From Brevibacillus invocatus (GTDB lineage Bacteria; Bacillota; Bacilli; Brevibacillales; Brevibacillaceae), in NCBI RefSeq assembly GCF_003710915.1, contig NZ_RHHR01000028.1, forward strand, positions 1 through 64,000: a stretch of 64,000 bases of DNA, read 5' to 3'. A program made the translations under genes and the position numbers. Below, piece by piece: positions 8,459 through 18,438 of the stretch; the stretch's first letter is position 1; each line of letters starts with the position of its first letter. The notes beneath the pieces were generated by a model that ran no database searches, was not told the DNA's origin, and saw nothing but the letters and a program-made list of their open reading frames with translations.

Positions 8459-10186
8459 ATGCGTTTCTATCTGAAGTATTTGAAAAAATACGGCGTGGCT
8501 ATTGCGATTTCCTTCTTTTTTCTCGCCATGGAAGCGGTGAGTGATCTGCTGCAGCCGACGATCATGGCGATGATCATCGATAAAGGGGTAGCGGAGCGGG
8601 ACATGGACTACGTCCTGCGAATGGGTGGCTTGATGCTGCTCATTACAGCACTGGGAGCAGTCGCTGCTTCGATGCGAAATCTGCTGTCCAGCTACGTCTC
8701 CCAGAATTTTGGCGCGCTGTTGCGTTCCGACCTGTTTCGAAAAATTCAGTCGCTTTCTTTTGAAAATGTAGACAAGCTTGATCGGGCGTCACTGGTCACG
8801 CGGCTGACCAATGACGTCAACCAAGTACAAGTGTTTGTGAACGGGATGATGCGGATTTTCGTCAAAGCACCGCTCCTCTGCATAGGCGGACTGATTATGG
8901 CAGCGCAGTTGAATTTGCAGCTATCCGTGGTTCTGGCTATCGTGGTGCCGATTGTCGGTTTGTTCATCATCCTCAATATCAAAATCGGCTTTCCTTTCTT
9001 CGGCAAGGTACAGTACGCCCTGGACCGGGTAAACGGTGCCATGCGCGAATACCTGTCCGGCGTGCGGGTGGTCAAGGCTTTTCATCGCTACGCGTTTGAA
9101 AGTGAAAAATTCAATCTTGCCAATGAAGAGCTCCAAGCAAAGTCGATTTCCGCTACACGGATCATGTCTGTGTTTGGCCCAGCGATCATGCTCGTGGTCA
9201 ATCTCGGGATAGTCGCTGTATTGTGGATCGGTGGACTTGGCGTCGAACAGAGCGAGATCGAGGTTGGGCATATCATCGCCTTTACCAACTACATGACCCA
9301 GATCTTGTTCGCACTGATGATGATCTCGATGGTGTTCAATCTGTTCGTGCGGGCCAAAGCCTCTGCACTTCGGATCGGGGAAGTGTTTGCTGAGGAAAAC
9401 CGGATAACCTGGAAGGAGACCGGTTATGAGTCTAAAGCTGAGACAGGCAGAATCGATTTTGAAAAGGTAAGCTTCTCCTATGATGGAGAGGGCGGCGAGC
9501 TTGTATTAAAAGAGATCAGCTTTACTTGCCTGCCAGGTGAAACAGTGGGGATTATCGGCTCGACAGGATCTGGAAAAAGCAGTTTAGTTGCCTTGATTCC
9601 ACGATTTTACGATGCTACATCCGGATCATTGCGCATCGATGGAGAGGACGTTCGTCATATCGATCCGAAGAAGCTGAGGGAACGCATCGCGATTGTTCCG
9701 CAAAAAACAGTCTTATTCACGGGGACGGTCATGGAAAATATCCGTTGGGGGAAAGAAGACGCAACGCTAGAAGAAGTGGAACAGGCAGCGAAGATGGCCG
9801 AAGCGCATGATTTCGTGATGGCTACCAAGGATGGATATGAATCACGTGTTGGCCAGGGGGGTGTCAACTTCTCGGGCGGGCAAAAGCAACGGCTGTCCAT
9901 CGCGCGGGCGTTGGTGCGCAAGCCGGAGATTCTTATTCTGGATGACAGCACCAGCGCAGTGGACGTCGCGACGGAGGGCAGGATCAAGGAATCTCTGCGC
10001 AAGTACGCCGATGGTTTGACCTGCATTCTGATCGCCCAGCGCATTACCTCTGTGATGGATGCCGATAAGATTGTCGTTTTGGATCATGGTGAAATGGTAG
10101 GATTAGGAACACATGACGAGCTGCTTGCAAATTGCAGAGTCTATCAGGAAATCTACCACTCCCAAATCGGTCGGGAGGTGAACTAG
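8459..10186 (+). CDS. ABC exporter half-transporter, subunit 1
   Basis: A 575-residue fused permease-ATPase. Residues 1-310 form a six-helix ABC transmembrane domain; the ATPase follows with Walker A GSTGSGKS, signature FSGGQKQR and a Walker B ending LILDDSTSAVD. The aspartate replacing the usual Walker B glutamate (DDS rather than DEA) marks a degenerate ATP site, as in heterodimeric exporters of the BmrC/BmrD or YfiB/YfiC type. The gene stops 1 nt before the partner gene, so the two form an operon. Likely drug or lipid export. Confidence 0.92.
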   Translation: MRFYLKYLKKYGVAIAISFFFLAMEAVSDLLQPTIMAMIIDKGVAERDMDYVLRMGGLMLLITALGAVAASMRNLLSSYVSQNFGALLRSDLFRKIQSLSFENVDKLDRASLVTRLTNDVNQVQVFVNGMMRIFVKAPLLCIGGLIMAAQLNLQLSVVLAIVVPIVGLFIILNIKIGFPFFGKVQYALDRVNGAMREYLSGVRVVKAFHRYAFESEKFNLANEELQAKSISATRIMSVFGPAIMLVVNLGIVAVLWIGGLGVEQSEIEVGHIIAFTNYMTQILFALMMISMVFNLFVRAKASALRIGEVFAEENRITWKETGYESKAETGRIDFEKVSFSYDGEGGELVLKEISFTCLPGETVGIIGSTGSGKSSLVALIPRFYDATSGSLRIDGEDVRHIDPKKLRERIAIVPQKTVLFTGTVMENIRWGKEDATLEEVEQAAKMAEAHDFVMATKDGYESRVGQGGVNFSGGQKQRLSIARALVRKPEILILDDSTSAVDVATEGRIKESLRKYADGLTCILIAQRITSVMDADKIVVLDHGEMVGLGTHDELLANCRVYQEIYHSQIGREVN

Positions 10187-10187
10187 C

Positions 10188-12029
10188 ATGTCCCAACAAA
10201 GAGAACAGCCCGTGCCTTCCATAGGGCCAAAGCATGGAAACCGCTTCGGGATGGCTGCGAGAGCTGCACAAAGCAAACCCAAGAACTTTAAGGCGACGAT
10301 TAAACGGCTGTGGCATGCCTTTGGCAAGGAAAAACGAATCCTGCCGATCGTGTTTGTTATTGTTTTCATCGATGCCCTGTTGATGCTGGCGGCACCCTAT
10401 CTGATTGGGGAATCGATTGATGCGATGACCCGAGGCGAAGAGATGATGGGCCTCCTCGGGATCATGATCCTCGTCCTGCTCATCTCGTACGTAGCAGACG
10501 GCATCCTCACCTTTCTTCAAGGCTGGATCATGGCGGGAATCTCACAGCGGATTGTAAAAAATCTGCGGAGCGCGCTGTTCGAAAAGCTGCAGAAGCTGCC
10601 CGTTTCGTTTTTTGACTCGCGTACGCATGGAGAATTGATGAGCCGCTTGACCAACGATATTGACAACGTGAGCAATTCGATCTCGCAGTCTACGACACAG
10701 CTGATGTCAGGTGCGCTGATGATTGTCGGATCATTAGTCATGATGCTGGTGCTGAGCCCGCTGCTGACCTTGACCTGTCTCGTTACAGTGCCGTTGGTTT
10801 ACCTGCTGACCCGGACCATTGCACGCAGAACCAGCGTTTTATTCAAAAATCAGCAGATGCAGCTCGGCAAGCTGAATGGTCATATTGAAGAAACCATCTC
10901 CGGGATTCAAGTCGTCAAAGCCTTTAATCACGAGCAAAAGGCGATTGCCGAATTCGATGAGATCAACGATGAGCTGCGAAAAGTAGGCTTGCGGGCTCAA
11001 ATCCTGTCGGGCTTTCTCATGCCGATCATGAACGTCATCAACAACCTTGGCTTTGCCTTGGTAGCAATCGTTGGTGGTGTACTGGCGATTGAGGAGATGA
11101 TTACGGTCGGTGTGATTGCCAGCTTTCTCAGCTATTCGCGCCAATTTGTACGACCGCTCAACGATCTGGCGAACATCTTCAACGTATTACAGTCCGGTGT
11201 AGCGGGAGCGGAGCGGGTATTTGAAGTGCTGGACGAGAAGGATGAACCGGCTGACGTCGTCCAAGCAGTGCAGCTAACCCAGCCAAAAGGCCATGTCGTG
11301 TTCGAAAACGTCAGCTTTGGCTACCGACCCGATCAGCTCATCCTGAAAGATGTCAGCTTTGAGTCGAAAGCCGGGAGCATTACGGCGTTGATCGGTCCGA
11401 CCGGGGCAGGAAAGACGACCATCGTCAATCTGCTGACCCGCTTCTACGATGTGACTGGCGGGGCGATCTATCTGGATGGCAAAGACATCCGGGAATATAC
11501 GCGAGACAGCCTGCGCAGCAGCTTCGGCTTTGTACTGCAGGATACGTATTTGTTTTCGGGAACGATCAAGGAGAATATCAAGTACGGGAAGCCGGATGCG
11601 ACGGATGAAGAGGTGCGCGAGGCGGCAAAAATGGCCAATGCCGATGTATTCATCAATCGGCTGCCGAAGCGCTACGATACCGTACTGAGCGAAAACGGCG
11701 GCAACCTCAGCCAAGGACAGCGGCAGCTGCTCGCGATCGCCCGGGTGATTTTGGCAAAGCCTGCCTTACTGATCCTTGATGAAGCGACGAGCAGCATCGA
11801 TACGCGCACCGAGATTCATATCCAGGAGGCACTGCTCAAGCTGATGCAGGGGCGTACCAGCTTTGTCATTGCCCACAGGCTCAATACCGTTCGGGATGCA
11901 GATACGATCATGGTCGTAGATGGTGGGAAGATCGCTGAGCAGGGGAGCCATGAGGAGCTGCTGGCGAAGAAAGGAACGTACTACCAGTTGTTTTCCAATC
12001 AGTTTAAAAATATCGAAGCTGCACAATAG
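10188..12029 (+). CDS. ABC exporter half-transporter, subunit 2
   Basis: A 613-residue permease-ATPase. A charged N-terminal extension of about 45 residues precedes the six-helix domain. The ATPase has Walker A GPTGAGKT, signature LSQGQRQL and Walker B LLILDEATSSID with the catalytic glutamate intact. It therefore supplies the competent ATP site to its partner encoded just upstream. A GGGAGGTG ribosome site lies inside the end of the upstream gene. Substrate cannot be told from sequence. Confidence 0.92.
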   Translation: MSQQREQPVPSIGPKHGNRFGMAARAAQSKPKNFKATIKRLWHAFGKEKRILPIVFVIVFIDALLMLAAPYLIGESIDAMTRGEEMMGLLGIMILVLLISYVADGILTFLQGWIMAGISQRIVKNLRSALFEKLQKLPVSFFDSRTHGELMSRLTNDIDNVSNSISQSTTQLMSGALMIVGSLVMMLVLSPLLTLTCLVTVPLVYLLTRTIARRTSVLFKNQQMQLGKLNGHIEETISGIQVVKAFNHEQKAIAEFDEINDELRKVGLRAQILSGFLMPIMNVINNLGFALVAIVGGVLAIEEMITVGVIASFLSYSRQFVRPLNDLANIFNVLQSGVAGAERVFEVLDEKDEPADVVQAVQLTQPKGHVVFENVSFGYRPDQLILKDVSFESKAGSITALIGPTGAGKTTIVNLLTRFYDVTGGAIYLDGKDIREYTRDSLRSSFGFVLQDTYLFSGTIKENIKYGKPDATDEEVREAAKMANADVFINRLPKRYDTVLSENGGNLSQGQRQLLAIARVILAKPALLILDEATSSIDTRTEIHIQEALLKLMQGRTSFVIAHRLNTVRDADTIMVVDGGKIAEQGSHEELLAKKGTYYQLFSNQFKNIEAAQ

Positions 12030-12082
12030 CGGATTGGCTGTCTTTTCGTTGATACTGGACGAAAGAGGCAGCCAATTTCCGT
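12030..12082 (+). terminator. Stem-loop after the ABC exporter
   Basis: GGATTGGCTGTCTTTTCG pairs with CGAAAGAGGCAGCCAATTTCC around a short loop. There is no strong T-run, so this may be an mRNA-stabilising hairpin or a weak terminator. Confidence 0.5.
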
Positions 12083-12214
12083 TGCAAGGATCCAGTTCAT
12101 ATTTCCCTTTTTATGGTACCCAATCTGCTTTCTTGATACTATTAAGACAAATCTAGTGATCTAGCTTTCTTAAAAGGTAATAGAGGTGCAATTCCTATTC
12201 GGAGGTCATGAAAC

Positions 12215-13903
12215 TTGCCAAATCGACTAAATCAAATCATCCATTCCTACGTGCCAACCGGATTGTTGCTATGGTTAGGTTTTTGGTTCCTGCCCTATTA
12301 TGACCAAGCAGAGCGAATCATTTTATTCGCTGCTTTTGTTGTAGTGCCATTAACCCTGTATCGCGTATTTGAGTCTTTGAAGAATACGCCCGTTCTCTTT
12401 TTGAAAATCCTCATCTCCCTGATCCCAATAGGTGCGATATCACTGGCTGTATCCTTCGCCCTATCCCCAGGACCTATCGCTGGTGCGCTGGCAATTCCTT
12501 GGAGCCTTGTAACCTTTGTGATTGCGGCCATGGGCGTTGGTCTTCTCGTCAAGAACTTCCCTCATTTCGGTGATGTGTCCAGGGCGATTGGTTTTATGTA
12601 CATCAGTGTAGGTGGCATTTGGTTAGCGGCCTATCAATTCGGCTCGTCCTTGCTAGGCTTTGAGGGGCTGATTATGTTGCTTACAGTCAATCATTTTCAC
12701 TATGCGGGCTTCGTTGTGCCTGTATTATTTGGTTTTTTGCATGATAGCCTGGAAAGAAAATCCTTTTCGGGGTTGACGGTTGTGCTTGGCGGGATTACCC
12801 CCATCCTCATTGCACTTGGTATGACATACTCGCCGATTCTGGAGTGGCTGTCTGTCGTCACTTTTGCCTTGTCCCTGATCCTGTACAGCGTCCTTGTTTT
12901 TACTTGCGTGATCCCAAAAGCAACAAGATGGACAAAGGGATTTCATCTCCTGTCCAGTGGAGTGATCTGGTTGACGATGGCCTTGGCCGTTCTATATGGA
13001 TTTGGGGAGTGGACTGGACAATCTACCATTTCCATTTCGACGATGATCGTCTTCCACGGCTGGGGGAATGCGGTTCTCTTTTGCTTTATTGGGGTGCTGG
13101 CATGGCATGCAACCCTGATGGATCAAGCAACAGCGGGAATTCCGTTTAGTCGTATTCAAGGTACAGGGAGAATCGGTGCCGACGTTTTTACCAAGTTGGA
13201 AGTTCTCGATCGAGAGCCTGAGGAGAAGCCGACGGGCTTGATCGATGATATGCAAGATTACCAGAGCCAATCATTGGATCTCGAACGCTTTGACCAAGAT
13301 ATCATCGATTTCTATGAGAAAACAGACGACTTTGAGCTGTATGTGACACCCTATTGGAGCAAAGCTTTTACTTACCCGGCTAAAGTCTATAAATGTGGCA
13401 GTCAATGGCTCGAGCAAATGAACTTCCCGTTAGAAGCGGAATCTATTGAACAACAAGTGAAAAGCGTCATACTCCCCATTCAGGACAGTAAGGACGGCAG
13501 GCAAAATATCCGAGCCTGGGTACGAACCTACAATCAAACCCAAAAGACCATTTATGCAGCGTTGTACTCCACGCATGTGACAGGACGTACGCGCTATATG
13601 AATATTGCTTTTCCACTCCCGTACTCGCAAATGACAAGCATCCTGAATCTGCGCAATGGCTCGGACGAAACATTGGTATTAACCTCATGGCCATCTGAAG
13701 GGAAATCCGGAGATCAAGGTGTGTACCTGGTACTAAATCAGAAAGCCATCCGTCTTCCTATTAATGAAACGATAACGGTATGGAAAGACCCGGATTCTCC
13801 CAAAGGGAAAATCGAAGCCAGGCATGACATGTGGCTGTTCGGGATGAAATTTTTAACATTGGATTACCACATTTCTAAGAAATCACAGGTTGTTGATAGC
13901 TAG
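12215..13903 (+). CDS. YndJ-like membrane protein
   Basis: A 562-residue protein. The first 300 residues contain about nine or ten membrane helices, followed by a soluble domain of about 250 residues (from PFSRIQGTGRIGADVF onward) rich in charged residues. The arrangement and the HFHYAGFVVPVLFG segment match the YndJ family of Bacillus, whose function is unknown. The start is TTG at 12215, 8 nt after GGAGGT; an overlapping ATG at 12208 is in another frame. Monocistronic. Confidence 0.75.
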   Translation: MPNRLNQIIHSYVPTGLLLWLGFWFLPYYDQAERIILFAAFVVVPLTLYRVFESLKNTPVLFLKILISLIPIGAISLAVSFALSPGPIAGALAIPWSLVTFVIAAMGVGLLVKNFPHFGDVSRAIGFMYISVGGIWLAAYQFGSSLLGFEGLIMLLTVNHFHYAGFVVPVLFGFLHDSLERKSFSGLTVVLGGITPILIALGMTYSPILEWLSVVTFALSLILYSVLVFTCVIPKATRWTKGFHLLSSGVIWLTMALAVLYGFGEWTGQSTISISTMIVFHGWGNAVLFCFIGVLAWHATLMDQATAGIPFSRIQGTGRIGADVFTKLEVLDREPEEKPTGLIDDMQDYQSQSLDLERFDQDIIDFYEKTDDFELYVTPYWSKAFTYPAKVYKCGSQWLEQMNFPLEAESIEQQVKSVILPIQDSKDGRQNIRAWVRTYNQTQKTIYAALYSTHVTGRTRYMNIAFPLPYSQMTSILNLRNGSDETLVLTSWPSEGKSGDQGVYLVLNQKAIRLPINETITVWKDPDSPKGKIEARHDMWLFGMKFLTLDYHISKKSQVVDS

Positions 13904-13992
13904 CTACGTTGTGACTTTCTAGCAGGAAAAGGGTGGTTGCGCGGGGAATGTATGTTCTTGTGGTTGTAGATAAAGTTTGGAGGTAATGACAC

Positions 13993-14739
13993 ATGAACGT
14001 GGATGCATTGATCGCAAACAAAAAAAGCTGGAACGAAGCCGCTCCTCGCTTTTACGGAAGAAATCCGCTGCCGGAATACGGTCCACTGGCTCCTACGGAA
14101 GACGAGCTTCAATTAATAGGGGACGTCACGGGTCTGAAAGTACTGGAGATTGGCTGCGGAAGTGGTCATTCCTTGCAGTATATGGATCAGAAACATGCAG
14201 GTGAGCTGTGGGGGCTCGACTTGTCTACCAAACAGATCGAAAGTGCCAGAGACTTGCTGAAGAACAGCCGAGCGCCCGTACAGTTATTTGAATCCCCGAT
14301 GGAGGAAGACCCTGGATTACCGCAGCATTATTTTGATCTCGCCTATTCCGTATTTGCCATCGGGTGGACGGTTGATCTGGACAGGACGCTGGCAAATGTT
14401 CATCGCTATCTGAAGCAGGGCGGGGTGTTCGTCTTTAGCTGGGAGCATCCGCTGTTTAGCCGAATCGCATCACAGGACGGGACGTTTGTGGTAGCGAAAT
14501 CCTATCACGAGGAAGGTTCATTTGATCACGAAGCATGGCAAGAGACCGCGATCATGCAGCAATTTCGCCTGAGTACCTACCTCAATGTCTGCATCCAGCA
14601 AGGGTTCTCGATCGAGCGAGTGGTAGAGGATGTGTCTCTTACGGATGAGATGCTGAAAAATCAGACCAATCGTTGGTACTCCTACGAAAAGGCAGCCCGG
14701 ATACCGACTACAATGATTATCAAATGCCGTAAAATCTGA
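13993..14739 (+). CDS. Class I SAM-dependent methyltransferase
   Basis: A 248-residue cytosolic protein with motif I VLEIGCGSGHSLQYM (about residues 52-66), the acidic LDLS end of beta-strand 2, and an FDLAYSVFAIGW motif II/post region. These mark a UbiE/BioC-like small-molecule methyltransferase; substrate unknown. The ribosome site is GGAGGT. It ends 3 nt before the end of the convergent LysR gene. Confidence 0.88.
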   Translation: MNVDALIANKKSWNEAAPRFYGRNPLPEYGPLAPTEDELQLIGDVTGLKVLEIGCGSGHSLQYMDQKHAGELWGLDLSTKQIESARDLLKNSRAPVQLFESPMEEDPGLPQHYFDLAYSVFAIGWTVDLDRTLANVHRYLKQGGVFVFSWEHPLFSRIASQDGTFVVAKSYHEEGSFDHEAWQETAIMQQFRLSTYLNVCIQQGFSIERVVEDVSLTDEMLKNQTNRWYSYEKAARIPTTMIIKCRKI

Positions 14740-14742
14740 GAA

Positions 14743-15642
14743 TCACTGATTTGCCGCATCCAGATGCTCAAAGTGGCGTATGACAAAATCCTTGAAACGA
14801 GCGGCGGCAGGGGACATATATCGGCCTTCGACATGCGCCATGCCAATGACTCTTCGACACTTTGGTTCACGGATGTGAATCTGGACGATCTTGTTCTTGT
14901 CCATGCCGCGCAGGTTGGGCAACAGGGAAACCCCGAGTCCGGCAGCGACAAGACCCGCAACCGTTGCTGCCTCTTCGCTCTCAAACGTAACATTGGGGGT
15001 AATCCCCAGCTGTTGGAACAATTGATCTGTCGTATTGCGCAGAGCGTAACCTTTTTTCAAAAAGATGAAGGAGTCGTTCGCCAGCTCTTCCAACTCAATA
15101 CTATCTGAACCTGACAACGGATGATCGAGAGGGACGATCGCATAAATCTCCTCGACCCAGAGTGGTGTCCACTGAATCGACAGCTTGGTTTCCGTCGGTT
15201 CAGCGAGAATACAAATGTCCAGTTCCCCTGCATCCAAATGCTCCAGTAGTGAGTAGCTATGGTTCTGTATCAATTGAAAGCTGACGCTTGGTGAATGCAC
15301 GCGATAGGCACCGATCAGATCGGGAATCAGGCTGGTCCCTAGCGTATGGAGAAAACCTAGAGCGATCTCTCCGCTTTCGGGGTGTACGAGATGTTGCAGC
15401 TCTTGCTTGGCGCTCTCATATTCGCCCAGAATGCGATTGACGCGTGATAAAAACAGCTGACCGTAACGATTCAAGGCGATTTTCCTTCCTTCTCGTGAAA
15501 AAAGCGGGACACCCAATTCATCCTCCAATCGAGCGATCGAACGACTCAGTGCAGGCTGAGAAAGGGAAAGAGACTCCGCAGCGCGAGTCACATGCTGCAT
15601 GCGTGCCAGCGTTTGAAAATATTCGAGTTGTTGCCACTCCAT
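14743..15642 (-). CDS. LysR family transcriptional regulator
   Basis: A 299-residue regulator. The N-terminal winged HTH (FQTLARMQHVTRAAESLSLS) is followed by a type 2 periplasmic-binding-like effector domain. It is divergent from the MFS gene remnant at 15770, with a shared 127-nt AT-rich region, so that transporter was probably its original target. Since the transporter is wrecked, the regulator may now be orphaned. Confidence 0.92.
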   Translation of the reverse strand: MEWQQLEYFQTLARMQHVTRAAESLSLSQPALSRSIARLEDELGVPLFSREGRKIALNRYGQLFLSRVNRILGEYESAKQELQHLVHPESGEIALGFLHTLGTSLIPDLIGAYRVHSPSVSFQLIQNHSYSLLEHLDAGELDICILAEPTETKLSIQWTPLWVEEIYAIVPLDHPLSGSDSIELEELANDSFIFLKKGYALRNTTDQLFQQLGITPNVTFESEEAATVAGLVAAGLGVSLLPNLRGMDKNKIVQIHIREPKCRRVIGMAHVEGRYMSPAAARFKDFVIRHFEHLDAANQ

Positions 15643-15769
15643 ATGTCTATACCCCCATCGTTATCATTACCCACATGCATCAAAACCATAATTATTATAA
15701 ATTATACATTATGAATAGAGGGTGATACGATAGCAGCATGAAGAGCGTTTTCGGGGAGGTAGCTTCAAC

Positions 15770-16519
15770 GTGGGACACATCCAGAAAGGGACTTCTGCCT
15801 TTCGTAAAGCAAATCTCGCTTTTTTTGCTGCCGGCTTTAATACATTTGCCATTTTGTACAGCACGCAGCCACTCATGCCAGAGTTTACCGAAGATTTTGG
15901 GATTTCTCCGACGATGGCCAGTCTATCCCTGTCGTTGACGACCATTTCGCTTGCCTGATCTTTTGGCTGAATCTGCCGCGCTCACAAAATTTCCAGCCTC
16001 GTTCACCTGAACCGCAAAAGCTGCTGCTCTCCTTTGGGCATCACCTGAAGGATCGGGGGATGCTTTGCTTGTACGGGATTGGCTTTCTCATCCTAGGCAG
16101 CAACGTCGCTTTGTTCAACTATATGGGGTATGTACTGACTGCTCCGCCCTATCGACTCAGTCAAACCCTGGTAGGCTGGATCTTCATCGTTTATCTGGTG
16201 GGCACAGTCAGCTCCGTATGGATGGCGAAATGGGCGGACAAATACGGGCGCCAAAATATGATGATTCTGGCTTTGACGCTCACATTGGTAGGGGTGTGTA
16301 TTACCCTGGAAACTCATCTATGGGTGAAAATGATCGGATTGCCCGTTCTGGTCTTTGGATTTTTCGGCAGTCATTCCATTGCCAGCGCGTGGGTGGGAAG
16401 GCGTAGTAGGATTGGTCGCCGCATTTCTATTATTGGCTCTCCTGTTGGCTGTGAACTTGTCGAAGGGGGTAAAACCAGTAGCGGTCATGATAAACGATAA
16501 AGGAAATCATAGGGGTTAG
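15770..16519 (+). pseudogene. MFS transporter, degraded by deletions
   Basis: Begins with GTG 15770 behind GGGGAGGT and reads GHIQKGTSAF...YSTQPLMPEFTEDFGISP, typical of the YgaY/YnfM-type MFS start, then hits TGA at 15957. The next homologous part (PRSQNFQPR..., from about 15975) corresponds to the middle loop, so about a third of the gene is missing. Coding resumes at 16060 (LYGIGFLILGSNVALFNYMG) as far as GSHSIASAWVG. A second deletion or frameshift joins it to the tail GLVAAFLLLALLLAVNLSKG. An intact protein would have about 400 residues. Confidence 0.85.
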
Positions 16520-16543
16520 AATCTATCACATCCATGCAGGTTG

Positions 16544-16586
16544 AAAAAAGGCGGTGCAGGTCATTATTCCTGTACCGCCTTTTTAA
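16544..16586. terminator. Bidirectional terminator
   Basis: AAAAAAGGCGGTGCAGG pairs with CCTGTACCGCCTTTTT. It lies between the convergent MFS remnant and the YwqG-like gene. Confidence 0.85.
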
Positions 16587-16608
16587 TATTCCTTTTTTCG
16601 GCCCTTCA

Positions 16609-17400
16609 CTAGCAGCACTGATAGGAAAAATAGCAGTTCGCAAAATTCCTCTCTCGCAAGTCATCCTGTGCAATGACAAAATAGATCGTTCCTACATCCC
16701 CCCACATGATATTCAGGTTTTCTTCATCCGTATCGACCTGTAGAAGCAGCGTATAACGATCGTTGCCCTCTAGCTTGCGAAAATAATCAATTTCATCAAA
16801 GACGTCATTTTGGATGTTGTGAGGATGGCCCAAAGCCTGGTGGTGCCAAGTAGGAGAGCCGTTTATTTCGGCAAAGGCAGGAAGGAACTGATCCCAATAC
16901 ACATCCCAATGTTCATCTGGCACGGTGATCGCTTCGCTGTGCAAAGACAGGCCCTTGATCATTTGCAGATTGTTGGCTGGAAGAACCCCGTATTTGTGTG
17001 TCCCCGGGTACGGAAGCGTTTGGAGGTGCGAAAGATCGCCATCGTAATACAGAACCCTCCAGCCATCTCTGTTTGGCAGCTCTCCGCCGTATACTGACTG
17101 CTCTGCCGCATCATAAAAAAAGTAGAGCAGGCCACGCTCAGGCAATTCGTTGGCAACACCGATTCGTTGTACTTCTTCGAGATTCAGCTGTCCAATAAAG
17201 GACAGTGGCTCACCCTGATACTCGGGATACGTCCATCCGGGTGGAAAGTCTGGATAACCTCCCAAACGACTTGTAGCCAAGGTGGGTGTATCCTCTTTTT
17301 GAGGGTAAAGGTACATGCATTCGTGTAGGTGGGCAAGAATGGTTTCTTTCATCGTATCTAAACCGAGCTTTTCGATCAGGGTATGTATATTCTGTATCAT
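16609..17400 (-). CDS. YwqG-like (DUF1963) protein
   Basis: A 263-residue soluble protein starting MIQNIHTLIEKLG. The segments SRLGGYPDFPPGW, PLSFIGQLNLEE, GLLYFFYD and the late LLLQVD...WGDVGTIYF are the recurring motifs of DUF1963/YwqG proteins. Function is unknown; in several bacteria the family sits near toxin or immunity genes, but no such context is seen here. ATG 17400 is chosen for AAAGGAG at 6 nt; a further upstream ATG at 17457 has no site. Confidence 0.8.
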   Translation of the reverse strand: MIQNIHTLIEKLGLDTMKETILAHLHECMYLYPQKEDTPTLATSRLGGYPDFPPGWTYPEYQGEPLSFIGQLNLEEVQRIGVANELPERGLLYFFYDAAEQSVYGGELPNRDGWRVLYYDGDLSHLQTLPYPGTHKYGVLPANNLQMIKGLSLHSEAITVPDEHWDVYWDQFLPAFAEINGSPTWHHQALGHPHNIQNDVFDEIDYFRKLEGNDRYTLLLQVDTDEENLNIMWGDVGTIYFVIAQDDLRERNFANCYFSYQCC

Positions 17401-17500
17401 AGACAAACTCCTTTCGCATTTTCGAATATAAGGGTATGATGAGTAGCAAATAACCATAGAGGAAGATCAACGGGACGTTTTTCCTGGGAAAGGGTGCTCC

Positions 17501-18376
17501 ATGCTCAAAAGTGAACATATTTTTCTGCCAGATGGGACGGAGGTTCAATATACTATTCGTGGAACAGGGATTCCAATCCTTGTTTTCCACGGTGGACACT
17601 CCAATTGTTTCGAAGAATTCGGCTATCGGGAATTACTTGAAAGCGGCTGCTCTCTGATTACACCGTCCCGGCCAGGCTATGGTGATACATCACGCGAGCT
17701 TGGAGAAAGTTTTGCGAAAGCTTGTAACGCCTATGTGATGTTACTCGATGAACTAGGACTAGAGCAGGTCCATGTCCTTGCCATCTCAGCGGGAGGCCCG
17801 AGTGGCATCTATTTCGCTGCATATTACCCAGAACGCGTGCGAACCCTCACGCTGCAATCTGCAGTGACGGATGAATGGATTTCGCCAACAGACAAGACCC
17901 AACGAATGGCCGTTAACTTGTTTCGCCCTGGTGTGGAAAGATTCACCTGGAAGCTGATGGGTTCCATGTCCAAACGATTTCCTACCTTTATCCTGAAACA
18001 TATGGCTCCCTCCTTTTCGACCTTGTCTTGGAGTGAAGTGATGACCTATCTGAAGGAGGAAGATGTAGAAGCGTTTTGCGCCATGAACAATCGCCAGAGA
18101 TCTGGGTATGGCTTCATGATCGATCTGGTACAATCCAGGCGGGACCTAGTGGAGGACATGAAGAGCATCAAGTGTCCGACACTGATTATGCACAGTAAAC
18201 ATGATCAGACCGTGCCCTTGAAGCATGCTCATCGCGCAAATGCACATATCCCTCACGCTCAGCTATGCATCTTGGACACATGGGGTCATTTGATTTGGAT
18301 CGGGAAGGGATCGGAACAAGTAGCCAGTGAATACTTGGCCTTTATTTACCGGAATGAAGATTCTAAAGAAAAATGA
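17501..18376 (+). CDS. Alpha/beta hydrolase
   Basis: A 291-residue cytosolic hydrolase. The oxyanion HGG motif follows strand 3 (ILVFHGGHSN). The nucleophile elbow is AISAGG (serine about residue 96), a variant of GxSxG with Ala in first place. The late MHSKHDQTVP and TWGHLIW segments hold the likely catalytic Asp and His. Substrate unknown. It is divergent from the YwqG-like gene with a 100-nt gap. Confidence 0.85.
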   Translation: MLKSEHIFLPDGTEVQYTIRGTGIPILVFHGGHSNCFEEFGYRELLESGCSLITPSRPGYGDTSRELGESFAKACNAYVMLLDELGLEQVHVLAISAGGPSGIYFAAYYPERVRTLTLQSAVTDEWISPTDKTQRMAVNLFRPGVERFTWKLMGSMSKRFPTFILKHMAPSFSTLSWSEVMTYLKEEDVEAFCAMNNRQRSGYGFMIDLVQSRRDLVEDMKSIKCPTLIMHSKHDQTVPLKHAHRANAHIPHAQLCILDTWGHLIWIGKGSEQVASEYLAFIYRNEDSKEK

Positions 18377-18438
18377 AACTTTTTGCCCCTCTTGCCGTAT
18401 AGACTAGGGATACAGAAAAAGATAAGGGGAGGCGGAAT

